The notes beneath the pieces are model-generated. The model was not told where the DNA came from. It did not search any database and was given only the letters and a program-made list of their open reading frames with translations. The translations under genes were made by a program, and so were the position numbers. A DNA stretch of 20,251 bases from CAIOGO01 sp964447445 (GTDB lineage: Bacteria; Bipolaricaulota; Bipolaricaulia; UBA7950; UBA9294), in the NCBI GenBank assembly GCA_964447445.1, contig CAYUSW010000010.1, positions 1 through 20,251 on the forward strand, written 5' to 3'. Below are positions 6,178-13,841 of the stretch, piece by piece (positions within the stretch are counted from its first letter, which is position 1; each line of letters opens with the position of its first letter).

Positions 6178-8019
6178 CTACGTGACGTAGCCTGCCTTCC
6201 GGAGAAGCAGGATGCCCCGGCGCACGTCGTCGCTGTCGATGAGAGCCCCGGCGTCGAGCGAGAGCAAGAGCGCGATGTCGAGCAGGGTGTTCGAGCCGTC
6301 ACAATGATTGAGAAGCCCCTCGGCAAGCGCGCGATGGTTCGTCCCGAAGCGGCCTTTGAAGAACTCGCGCTCCTCTTCGCTCCACCGCTCGCCGATCGTG
6401 TAGACAAGGGGGCCGTCTAGGCGTCGAACCGGCCGTTCCGCTCCGCTCTCTCGATCGGGAGAGCTTTCGGCGGGCCTGACGCCGACCGCCGCTCGAGTTT
6501 GACGGAGGATGTCGACCAGCGCGGTGCAGCGCTCTCGGTTGAGCGCCGACATGCTCTGCGCTCGTGCAACCTCAATGCCCAGCGCCAGATCGAGGAGACG
6601 CGGTCTCTGTTCGGGCAAGGCCTGGCGCGCGATGCCGGCCGCCCGCGACATCTCCCGAACACCGTAGGCAAGAAGCCAGTCTCCCACTCGATCCGCCGCC
6701 TCACCCCGCGGGTCCGCAAGGGCGGCGATCGCCCCAGCCAGGACCGCTACCTGCTTGAGCCGCGTCGGATCCAGCTTGTCGGGCGTGTCGAAGTCCGTAT
6801 GCCAGTAGGGGTCCTCGTGGCCGAACATGAGCGCGGGGAGGCGGTGCGGACTCGCAGCGAAGACGAGATGGTCGCTCCCTCCGCTCGGATGTTCGAAGGC
6901 CCAGTGGAGAGGCCGCGACGATCCCCGAGCCGAGCTCGTCGCGCGTTCAGCGGCAACCAGGTTGAGAAGGGGTTCCACGAGCGCATTGACAAAATGCGGC
7001 GTGTGGTTCGCGGCGCGGAACACACGCAAGGGCTCGCCAATGCGCTCCGGCGATGCGCCCACCATGTCGAGGTTGAGCACGTACTCGACGCGACGCAACT
7101 CCTCAGCCCGCGACGCTGCCCACGGGAGAGAGCCGTAGAACTCCGGCATCCACAGGAAGCGAACGTCGGCAGGCACCGGACGTGCTTGCAGGACTCGCGC
7201 CAACTCCGCGAGCACCGCCGCTCCGGAGGCGTTGTCGTTCGCCGATCCGCGTGGGTGACACAGGTGAGCCGAGAAGAGGACCGTGCCGGCGCCGGATGCC
7301 GTTCCGCGGACGGTGGCGTCGATGACCTTCACCGATCCGTGGTGGAACTCCGCGTCGATCTCGCCGCGCAATCGGACTGGGCCGTCCCCCAGTTCTTTGA
7401 CGAGACGATCGCCCACCCGGCGCGAGACGGAGAACGCTGGGACGAGGCCTGAAATCGCGTCTGCGGACGGGAAGAGGCTCTGATACGAGACGAGTTCGTG
7501 CGACGTGGCCGCCCTCTCCGGATCGGGATAGACGATGACGCCGACCGCACCGCGCTCCGCTGCTCTCCGCACGACCTCGCTCGCCCTCGCGCAGGCAAGC
7601 ACGACCTTCCCCGCGAGGTCTCTCGCATCGTAGTCCGAGTCGCCGGCCGGCACGCCCAGATGAATCATCTCCCCCTCGAACGTTCCCCCGGGGGAGTGGA
7701 CGACGACAGTCTGGGAAACCTCGTCGAAGTCCGCCAGTTTCCGCTCGGTCGGAGCCGTTTCGAACAGCATGCCTGACCGCACGGTCCACGCTGGAGGAGA
7801 AACCCACCCGTACGTCGACGTCCGCCCGTCGGCCGGGTACTCGTGCACGGCGGCCCTGACACCCGCAGCCTCAAGCTTCCGGAGGATCACGTCGACCGCA
7901 TCGTCATAGCCCGGCGAGCCGGGGATGCGGTGGAAGCGTGCGACGTCGGCCGCCGTATCGAGGATGCGGGTTCCGGAGGCAGCCTCAGCCAGCCGCCGAA
8001 CTTCGTCCTCAATCCGCAT
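6178..8019 (-). CDS. M28-type aminopeptidase with protease-associated insert and C-terminal winged-helix-like domain
   Basis: The protein is 613 aa. ATG 8019 has GGGGG a few bases upstream and overlaps the end of mtfA by 11 bp. The M28 zinc-peptidase core is split by a PA-like insert (about 105-225, including DLAGKVVLACARASEVVRRA and GVIVYP). Candidate metal and catalytic residues are the His pair in AHLCHP (H252/H255), D262 in NDNASG, E293 in MPEFYG, D318 in NLDMVG and H407 in YWHTDFDTPDKLD. The CHP and PEFYG motifs are closer to the DUF4910/DUF2172 aminopeptidases than to classical M28 enzymes. The last 75 residues (CDGSNTLLDI, then DDVRRGILLLRKAGYV) resemble a PqqD-like or small winged helix. 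There is no signal peptide, so it is likely cytoplasmic and cleaves N-terminal residues from peptides. The exact substrate is unknown. Confidence 0.88.
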   Translation of the reverse strand: MRIEDEVRRLAEAASGTRILDTAADVARFHRIPGSPGYDDAVDVILRKLEAAGVRAAVHEYPADGRTSTYGWVSPPAWTVRSGMLFETAPTERKLADFDEVSQTVVVHSPGGTFEGEMIHLGVPAGDSDYDARDLAGKVVLACARASEVVRRAAERGAVGVIVYPDPERAATSHELVSYQSLFPSADAISGLVPAFSVSRRVGDRLVKELGDGPVRLRGEIDAEFHHGSVKVIDATVRGTASGAGTVLFSAHLCHPRGSANDNASGAAVLAELARVLQARPVPADVRFLWMPEFYGSLPWAASRAEELRRVEYVLNLDMVGASPERIGEPLRVFRAANHTPHFVNALVEPLLNLVAAERATSSARGSSRPLHWAFEHPSGGSDHLVFAASPHRLPALMFGHEDPYWHTDFDTPDKLDPTRLKQVAVLAGAIAALADPRGEAADRVGDWLLAYGVREMSRAAGIARQALPEQRPRLLDLALGIEVARAQSMSALNRERCTALVDILRQTRAAVGVRPAESSPDRESGAERPVRRLDGPLVYTIGERWSEEEREFFKGRFGTNHRALAEGLLNHCDGSNTLLDIALLLSLDAGALIDSDDVRRGILLLRKAGYVT

Positions 8020-8812
8020 TGCGGCCCCCTGTCATGCTACGCCGAACGGACGACCAGGTTACGGGATCCTGGCAGTAGTAGCGCACGAGAACCCGGTAGA
8101 CCTTCGGGTAGACGGCCTGCAGCCGCCGCGGCGCCTGGAAGAAGGTCTCGGTCGCGACCGCGAAGAACTCCGAGGGGTGCTCGGCTCCGTACGGGTCGAG
8201 CGCCGTGTTTCGCCCTGCGTCGACCTGCCGGGATAGATCCTCATACGCTTCGAGCATGGCCAACGACCAGTCGTTCCGCAGCTCCGGGTCGGCTATCGGT
8301 GGTTGGCCGTTCATCTCGCCGCGCTCGGCGTCCAGCTGATGCGCGAATTCGTGCAGGACGACGTTCAGGTCCGTGCCCGGATCCTCTCGATCCTCCATGA
8401 TGTCCCTCCAGGAGAGAACGAGACTTCCCTGAGACCACGACTCCCCAGCTCGCTCCTCGTCCTCTTCCCACACGAGTCCGTTCTCATCTTGGTCTTGCAG
8501 GCGAGCGACATACTCGGCGGGGTAGACGATGATCGAGTGCAGCGACGGGAAGTAGTCGGTCCCGCGGTGCAGGAGAAGAATGCTTGCTTGCCCGGCGATC
8601 GCCAGCCGCGCGTCGTCGGTCATCTCGAACCCGCCCGCTCCCTCGAACCGCTTCTCGGCGAGGAGCACCTGGATATGTCCGCACAGCTCGTCGCGATCCT
8701 CCGACGACAGACGCCGGACGAGGGGCACGTCCCGATCGAGGATTGCTTTCCAGGCATCCGGAAACGGTCTCGCCCTCAGTCTTTCGCGCCGCCGCTCTTT
8801 CAACCCGAACAC
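8009..8812 (-). CDS. mtfA: MtfA-type zinc metallopeptidase (M90)
   Basis: The protein is 267 aa, almost the length of E. coli MtfA (265). The start is GTG 8812, with GGAGG about 11 nt upstream; the spacing is loose, so the start is slightly uncertain. The active-site helix is VVLHEFAHQLD (H154, E155, H158), and the downstream SEFFAVATETFF (E215/E222) supplies the expected third zinc ligand. N-terminal RARPFPDAW and mid-region FEMTDDARLAIAGQASILLL are hallmark family segments. In E. coli, MtfA (YeeI) binds the glucose repressor Mlc and has aminopeptidase activity. No Mlc or PTS gene is in this window, so the partner may differ. Its stop overlaps the M28 aminopeptidase start, which implies translational coupling of the two peptidases. 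It is cytoplasmic. Confidence 0.93.
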   Translation of the reverse strand: MFGLKERRRERLRARPFPDAWKAILDRDVPLVRRLSSEDRDELCGHIQVLLAEKRFEGAGGFEMTDDARLAIAGQASILLLHRGTDYFPSLHSIIVYPAEYVARLQDQDENGLVWEEDEERAGESWSQGSLVLSWRDIMEDREDPGTDLNVVLHEFAHQLDAERGEMNGQPPIADPELRNDWSLAMLEAYEDLSRQVDAGRNTALDPYGAEHPSEFFAVATETFFQAPRRLQAVYPKVYRVLVRYYCQDPVTWSSVRRSMTGGRNAD

Positions 8813-8835
8813 GTCGCCTGTTCCCTCCGGCGGAG

Positions 8836-8841
8836 ATGCTA
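8836..8841 (-). promoter_or_regulatory. Possible -10 element upstream of mtfA
   Basis: Read on the minus strand this is TAGCAT, 23 nt before the GTG start of mtfA. The ribosome site GGAGG lies between them. The hexamer 17 bp further upstream (GGGACG) is a poor -35. It may give mtfA and the M28 gene their own promoter in the 125-bp gap after the upstream gene. Confidence 0.25.
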
Positions 8842-8937
8842 CACGCGCGCGGGCATCCCGTCCCGCATCGCCGCAGAGGCACGCACCCGAGCCCTAGGCT
8901 TCGCTTCAAGCACCGGCGCGAAGAGGCGCGGCGGCCC

Positions 8938-9615
8938 TCAGCGAGGGCGCAGAGCTCCGTCCCACTTCGCGAGGTTCTCTTGCAGCTTGCGGCGGCGCTG
9001 GATGTAGATCTGCTCGAGGGGAACCGCCCGCCCTGTCGACGACCACACGGGCGTGGCATACGCCAACTCGTCCCGCGCAGCCGGGAGGGAGATCTCGGAG
9101 AGGACGAGCAGGGTGTAGTACGTCGGGAAGCGCTTCCAGCGACCCGCCCCGTCGCGTTGCTCGGACAGCGTTCGGAGGCGCCACGTGATCTCGGGTGCCG
9201 CGGCCTCGCCCAAAACACCCCACACGAACCGCACGTAGCCGATGAAGCTTGCCGCGCACTCGCCGATCGTGCAATGCTGCAGGGCGTAGCACGTCTCGCT
9301 GAGACGTCTCGTGGTAAGCTCTACGGCCACGCCGACATCGGGACCTCCCCCCTTCAGCGCGTGAAGGATGCGCGCGGACTCCTGCGACAGGATGTGCGTC
9401 GTGGCCAGCTTCGTCTTGAGCCGCTCGCCGGTTGGCAGGCGTCGCTCTTCGAAATCGTCGACCGTCGGCTGGAAGAGACCGCCGCCCCGTCCCTTTCGGA
9501 CCTGGCAAGAGAGGAGCCACTCCACGAGCCGGACTTGATCGAGGCCGGTCTCACCAAACGAGAGAGCCCCGTTCGCCTCGCCAACTGCATCGACCAGTCC
9601 TCTCCATCGATTCAT
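8938..9615 (-). CDS. Uncharacterised protein, possibly alpha-alpha-toroid (prenyltransferase/cyclase-like)
   Basis: The protein is 225 aa from ATG 9615, which follows GGGAGG closely; GTG 9669 and ATG 9645 are alternative in-frame starts that would add 18 or 10 residues. I do not recognise a named family. The sequence is mainly helical. LVEWLLSCQ followed by a glycine-rich turn, and GAGRWKRFPTYYTLLVLSE late in the protein, recall the helical-hairpin repeats and aromatic motifs of squalene-cyclase or prenyltransferase toroids. No DxDD or zinc-binding triad is obvious, so it may be non-catalytic. Two cysteines (in ETCYALQHC) lie near the centre. There is no signal peptide or membrane segment. 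It is transcribed away from the BTAD regulator across a 98-bp gap and is first in line with mtfA and the M28 gene. It is a good candidate for regulation by that divergent neighbour. Confidence 0.7.
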   Translation of the reverse strand: MNRWRGLVDAVGEANGALSFGETGLDQVRLVEWLLSCQVRKGRGGGLFQPTVDDFEERRLPTGERLKTKLATTHILSQESARILHALKGGGPDVGVAVELTTRRLSETCYALQHCTIGECAASFIGYVRFVWGVLGEAAAPEITWRLRTLSEQRDGAGRWKRFPTYYTLLVLSEISLPAARDELAYATPVWSSTGRAVPLEQIYIQRRRKLQENLAKWDGALRPR

Positions 9616-9681
9616 CCCGCCTCCCGCCCACACCAGGGTCGTCATGCTTCGTCTCACGTCCGTTTCCACCCCGCAACCACG

Positions 9682-9687
9682 TATACT
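9682..9687 (+). promoter_or_regulatory. -10 element TATACT of the BTAD regulator promoter
   Basis: TATACT matches five of six bases of the sigma70 -10. Transcription would start near 9694, 20 nt before the GTG start at 9714. No good -35 is visible at 17 or 18 bp upstream, which suggests dependence on an activator. The overlapping palindrome GTATAC (9681-9686) sits in the middle of the divergent gap and could serve both directions. Confidence 0.4.
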
Positions 9688-9691
9688 TCAC

Positions 9692-9708
9692 CCTCGCGAG
9701 AAGCGAGG
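9692..9708 (+). promoter_or_regulatory. Hairpin covering the ribosome binding site of the BTAD regulator
   Basis: CCTCGC (9692-9697) pairs with GCGAGG (9703-9708) around GAGAA. The 3' arm contains the GAGG ribosome site, which lies 5 nt before GTG 9714. If transcription starts near 9694 as predicted, part of the 5' arm could be lost, so start-site choice would decide whether the site is masked. Confidence 0.35.
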
Positions 9709-9713
9709 TCACG

Positions 9714-12593
9714 GTGCCGCAGATCCGGATCTACTTGTTTGGTTATCCCCGTGTCGAAGTCGGGAGCGAGGCCGTCGTCGTTCCGAGACGCAAGGCGCTC
9801 GCCCTCCTGTCCTATCTCTGCGTGACGCAGTCACACCACAGCCGCGACGTCCTCGCCTCGCTCCTCTGGCCTGAGGAGGAGAGCGCCAAGTCCTACGCCT
9901 TCCTCCGCAATGCTCTCTGGGTCTTGCACCAGACTCCACTCGACCCCTGGGTCTTGGCGACTCGGCACATGGTGGGGCTGCGCCCCGACGACTCGCTGTG
10001 GGTGGACATCGCGGAGTTCCGGAGGCTCCTGCAGACCTGCCGTCGTCACAAGCACCCCGAGTCGGAGCTCTGCAGCGAGGGCGCCGAAGCCCTTCAGGCG
10101 GCGGTAGAGCTCGCACCGTCCGGCTTCCTCGCGGGATTCGTGGTCGACGAGAGTCGCGCGTTCGAGGAGTGGCAGTACAGCGAATCGGACCTCCTGGCCC
10201 AGGAGCTGTCATCCGCTCTCAGCCGTCTCTCCGACCACTTCGAGTCGAGGGGGGACGCGGAAACCGCCCTTCGCTACGCCCAACGCCGCTTGGCTCAGGA
10301 GACACTCGACGAGAGCGCCTACCGGACGCTGATGCGACTCCAGGCGCGACGAGGCGATCGGGCCGCCGCCCTCCGAACGTTCGACGAATGCATCCGTGTG
10401 CTCGATGAGGAGCTCGGCCTTGCGCCGAGCGAGGACACGCGATCTCTGGCGGATGAGATCCGGACCCGAACCCTAAGCCGTTCCACGCCACGCGCACCGC
10501 AGACGGCGCGGCGCGAACTCCCCGCCTTCCGATCCGCGATCGTCGGACGTGAGGAGGACGTCGAGCGGATTCTCAGGCTGCTGGACGACGGCGATTGCCG
10601 GTTGATCACCGTCACCGGGCCGGGCGGCTCCGGGAAGACGCGCCTCGCGGTGGATGTGGCGGAAAGAGCAACCCGCTTCTCGGAGGGAGTTCTCTTCGTC
10701 TCCTTGGTGGACGTCGAGTCACCAGCCTTCGTTCCTGCCGCCATTCTCGGCGCGCTGGCGGAGGTTGCCGAACCGCAAGGCTCGGGCACAGGCTCCGGCG
10801 GGGGGGGGCCGTTGCTGGAAACCGCTCGACATCTCGCAAACCGCGACCTCCTCGTCGTGCTCGACAACGCCGAGCACCTTGCCCGCGACCCCCGCTGGCT
10901 GGGCGAGTTGATCGACCACACGAGTCGACCGAAGTACCTCCTGACGTCGCGCCAGGAGCTTGCCGTACGCGGCGAGTGGGTGTTCCCCGTCGAGGGTCTG
11001 GCGTCGCCACCCCCAGAGCTGCAGTCGCCTGCGTCGCAGTTTCCGGCGGTGCAGCTCTTCCTTCAGGCGGCGCGTCGCGCGGACGCGCGCTTCTCTCCGA
11101 CCCCCGCCGACCTCGAATCCATCGCCGCCGTCTCCCGGCACCTGCAGGGGAGTCCGCTTGGACTCGAACTCGCCGCCTCCTGGGTTCGCGCGATGTCGTG
11201 CCGCCGCATTGAGACGGAGATCCTGAAGAGCGTTGACTTCCTTCGCACCGACCAGCGGCTCGTGCCGCGGCGGCACCGCAGCCTGCGCGCGGCGTTCCAG
11301 GGCTCTTGGGATCTTCTGGACCGCGTCGGAAGGGGAGCCTTCCGCACGCTCTCGATCTTCCGCGGCGGCTTCACGGCGGACGGCGCGCTCCAGATCGGCG
11401 GCGCCACGCCGCCCATCCTTGCGTCGCTGGTCGCGAAATCCCTTCTCGCGCGGAAGGCCGACGGGCGATACGAGATGCTCGAAGTCGTGCGCGAGTACGC
11501 GCATGAACGGCTTCGCGCCGTGCCGGAGGAGGCGGCCGCCCTTCAGGACAAGCATGCCGACTACTTCCTTGCTCTCTTCGCAAGCCAGGAGACCCGGCTC
11601 AAGCGATTCGACCAGATGGAGGCCCTTGCGCTGCTTGCGGCGGACGAGGCCAACCTCTACGCCGCGTGGAGGCACGCCGCCGCCCGGGGGGCGGTCGAGC
11701 TGCTCTCGCGAAGCGCCATGAGCCTCTTCCTCTTCTGCGACATGACAACCCGTTTCACTCAGGGGGCCGATCTCTTCCGCCTGGCGGCGGACGCCGCTGC
11801 GAAGGCGCGCGACAAGGGAGGGCGCGCGCGGCGCGCCTACTTCCGCGGCCTCGAAGGTTGGTTCACCGCCTTTGTCGACCCTGCCGACGCGGCGCTGCAT
11901 CTACAGCAAAGCGTGGACGATGCCCGCCGGCTCGAGCTCAACCGCGACCTGGCCTTCGTTCGCGTCCTCATCACGTTCTCGGCCGAGGGACGCGCGCCTG
12001 CCGCACCCCAAGTCGACACGGAGGAGGCGCTTCGGTTCTTCGAAGAGCGCGGCTTCGCGTGGGAGGCTGCCGCGGCTTGCGAAGCCCTGTCCGCGGCTGC
12101 GGCACCGCCCGCCGCCCTCGCCCTGGTCGAGCGAAGCCTCACAATGCGCAAAGCTCTCGGCGACTTGTGGGGCATCGCCTTGGGACACTTCGCGAAGGCC
12201 TCCGTGCTCGTACGCGCAGGAGACCTGAAGGCGGCACAACACGAACTCGAGACGAGCGCCGAGATCCGGGAGGACCTCAGCCTCGATCCCCACGGGCTCT
12301 GGGGCTGCTACGTCGGCTTGGCAACCATTGAGCGGAAGCTCGGGCAGTTCGAGAAGAGCTCTCGCGACCTTGCGAAAGCGCTCGACATCGCCTCGCGTAT
12401 CCATAGCTCGTTCGCGGAAGGCCGGACGTGTGAGGAACTGGCTCTCCTCGATCTCGCATGCGGCCGGACAGCGAGCGCTCGAGAGCAAATCAGGCGTGCC
12501 GCCGCGGCGTACGAGGCGGGGCACCGCACCGACGACGTGCTCCGCGTCCGTCGACTCGGCTCGCAATCTCCGCGCCGGCCGAAGGCAGGTTGA
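9714..12593 (+). CDS. BTAD/SARP-type transcriptional regulator with NB-ARC-like ATPase and TPR region
   Basis: The protein is 959 aa. GTG 9714 is chosen because AAGCGAGG (9701-9708) precedes it by 5 nt; the frame upstream is only the shadow of the divergent gene. Residues 1-90 form a winged-helix DNA-binding domain (IYLFGYPRVEV, then PRRKALALLSYL and VLASLLWPEE). Residues 95-250 are a bacterial transcriptional activation domain ending with CIRVLDEELGLAPSEDTRSL. A STAND-type ATPase follows, with Walker A GPGGSGKTR (302-310) and Walker B DLLVVLDNAEHL (from 378). The C-terminal half is helical and TPR-like. This is the AfsR-like architecture; such proteins sense a ligand or protein through the TPR end and use ATP-driven assembly to activate promoters. 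Likely targets are the divergent gene or the operon at 12649, by position only. A nine-G run lies inside the gene (10800-10808). Confidence 0.92.
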   Translation: MPQIRIYLFGYPRVEVGSEAVVVPRRKALALLSYLCVTQSHHSRDVLASLLWPEEESAKSYAFLRNALWVLHQTPLDPWVLATRHMVGLRPDDSLWVDIAEFRRLLQTCRRHKHPESELCSEGAEALQAAVELAPSGFLAGFVVDESRAFEEWQYSESDLLAQELSSALSRLSDHFESRGDAETALRYAQRRLAQETLDESAYRTLMRLQARRGDRAAALRTFDECIRVLDEELGLAPSEDTRSLADEIRTRTLSRSTPRAPQTARRELPAFRSAIVGREEDVERILRLLDDGDCRLITVTGPGGSGKTRLAVDVAERATRFSEGVLFVSLVDVESPAFVPAAILGALAEVAEPQGSGTGSGGGGPLLETARHLANRDLLVVLDNAEHLARDPRWLGELIDHTSRPKYLLTSRQELAVRGEWVFPVEGLASPPPELQSPASQFPAVQLFLQAARRADARFSPTPADLESIAAVSRHLQGSPLGLELAASWVRAMSCRRIETEILKSVDFLRTDQRLVPRRHRSLRAAFQGSWDLLDRVGRGAFRTLSIFRGGFTADGALQIGGATPPILASLVAKSLLARKADGRYEMLEVVREYAHERLRAVPEEAAALQDKHADYFLALFASQETRLKRFDQMEALALLAADEANLYAAWRHAAARGAVELLSRSAMSLFLFCDMTTRFTQGADLFRLAADAAAKARDKGGRARRAYFRGLEGWFTAFVDPADAALHLQQSVDDARRLELNRDLAFVRVLITFSAEGRAPAAPQVDTEEALRFFEERGFAWEAAAACEALSAAAAPPAALALVERSLTMRKALGDLWGIALGHFAKASVLVRAGDLKAAQHELETSAEIREDLSLDPHGLWGCYVGLATIERKLGQFEKSSRDLAKALDIASRIHSSFAEGRTCEELALLDLACGRTASAREQIRRAAAAYEAGHRTDDVLRVRRLGSQSPRRPKAG
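10800..10808 (+). repeat. Nine-G homopolymer inside the regulator gene
   Basis: Nine consecutive G bases encode part of a glycine-rich loop (TGSGGGG) between Walker A and Walker B of the ATPase. Slippage by one base would shift the frame and remove the rest of the ATPase and the TPR half. As printed the frame is intact. Confidence 0.85.
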
Positions 12594-12619
12594 AACACCG
12601 CGGCTCGATCGCATACGGT
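12590..12619 (+). promoter_or_regulatory. Sigma70-like promoter of the four-gene operon
   Basis: TTGAAA (12590-12595) overlaps the stop codon of the regulator gene. After 18 bp comes TACGGT (12614-12619). Transcription would start near 12626, leaving a 23-nt leader with ribosome site AAAGGGAGG before ATG 12649. The -35 is good and the -10 is moderate. Confidence 0.4.
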
Positions 12620-12648
12620 TTGGGCTCTCGCAGAAAGGGAGGAACGAG

Positions 12649-13800
12649 ATGAACATCGTCGTCCTGGGCGCCGGGCGGGTCGGACGAGCCATGGCGATCG
12701 ACCTGGTCAAGGATGCGCGTTTCCGCGTCGTCGTCGTCGACCGCGACGCCGCCAGTCTCGATGCGCTCCGCGCAGTGCACGGCATCGCAGGAGAGACGGC
12801 CGACCTCTCGCTCGAAAGCGCGGTGCGCAAGGCAGTGGCCAAGGCGGACTTCGTCGTCAGCGCCGTGCCGGGCTTCCTCGGATTCCGCACGCTGCGGGCT
12901 GTGCTCGAATCAGGCAAGACTGCGGTTGACATCGCGTTCTTCCCCGAGGATCCGTTTGCGCTCAACGAACTGGCGCGCGCGAAGAACGTCACCGCCCTCG
13001 TCGACTGCGGCGTCGCCCCTGGGATGAGCAACCTGTTGGTGGGGCGGGCGGCGGCGCAGCTCGAGCGCACCCATCGCGTTCGCATCTACGTCGGCGGCCT
13101 CCCCGCCGTGCGCAGGTGGCCGTACGAGTACCAGGCCGGCTTCTCGCCCATCGACGTGATCGAGGAGTACACGCGCCCGGCGCGCCTCGTGCGCGGGGGG
13201 GAGGTCGAAGTTGTGCCGGCGCTGTCGGAGGTCGAGCAGATCGACTTCCCCGGCCTCGGGACCCTCGAAGCCTTTATCACAGACGGCTTGCGCACACTGG
13301 TGAAGACGATCGACGCGCCCGACATGATTGAGAAGACGATGCGCTATCCCGGCCACGCCGAACGGATGCGCATGCTGCGCGAGACTGGCTTCTTCTCGGA
13401 GATGCCCGTCGATGTCAACGGTACGAGCGTCCGCCCGATCGACGTCGCGACGCGCCTCCTCTTCCCGATGTGGCAGATGCACGAGGGAGACGAAGACGTG
13501 ACGGTCATGCGCATCCTGGTAGAAGGCGTGGGAACGAAGGGACCGACGCGGATCGCCTACGACCTCGACGCCCGATTCGATCGCGCGACGAAGACGTCGG
13601 CGATGGCCCGCACGACGGGGTACACGGCGACGACGGCCGTCCGCATGCTGGCAGCTGGGATGTGGACCGAGAAAGGCATCATCCCGCCGGAGCGGATCGG
13701 GCAGAGTGCGGCGTGCACTGAGTTCATGCTGTCTGGACTGCGCGACCACGGGATTGTCTACACCCGCTCCGAGGAGCTGCTGCCTGTCCCGCAGGCGTAG
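12649..13800 (+). CDS. Saccharopine dehydrogenase / lysine dehydrogenase-like oxidoreductase
   Basis: The protein is 383 aa. ATG 12649 follows a strong AAAGGGAGG (12634-12642). The N-terminus MNIVVLGAGRVGRAMA is a Rossmann NAD(P) loop (GxGxxG at G7-G12). ADFVVSAVPGFLG and DCGVAPGMSNLLVG are conserved in the saccharopine-dehydrogenase family and in the lysine 6-dehydrogenases. The middle part is the typical alpha/beta substrate domain. Known members form or split secondary amines between amino acids and oxo acids, or oxidise lysine at the epsilon position. The true substrate here cannot be told from the sequence. It is cytoplasmic and first of four plus-strand genes; the next starts 41 bp downstream. 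No lysine biosynthesis or degradation partner is nearby. Confidence 0.9.
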   Translation: MNIVVLGAGRVGRAMAIDLVKDARFRVVVVDRDAASLDALRAVHGIAGETADLSLESAVRKAVAKADFVVSAVPGFLGFRTLRAVLESGKTAVDIAFFPEDPFALNELARAKNVTALVDCGVAPGMSNLLVGRAAAQLERTHRVRIYVGGLPAVRRWPYEYQAGFSPIDVIEEYTRPARLVRGGEVEVVPALSEVEQIDFPGLGTLEAFITDGLRTLVKTIDAPDMIEKTMRYPGHAERMRMLRETGFFSEMPVDVNGTSVRPIDVATRLLFPMWQMHEGDEDVTVMRILVEGVGTKGPTRIAYDLDARFDRATKTSAMARTTGYTATTAVRMLAAGMWTEKGIIPPERIGQSAACTEFMLSGLRDHGIVYTRSEELLPVPQA

Positions 13801-13841
13801 ACGTCGGACGTCGGTCGTCACTCCCCGCTGCAAGGAGCCGT

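Noticed and set aside
8584..9713. Plus-strand frames running opposite mtfA and the unknown gene, including the upstream extension of the regulator frame from 9432
   Set aside because: They are shadows of the minus-strand genes. The regulator's conserved N-terminus and ribosome site fix its start at 9714.
13195..13201. Seven-G run in the saccharopine-type gene
   Set aside because: A run of this length is expected by chance in DNA of this composition, and the frame is intact.
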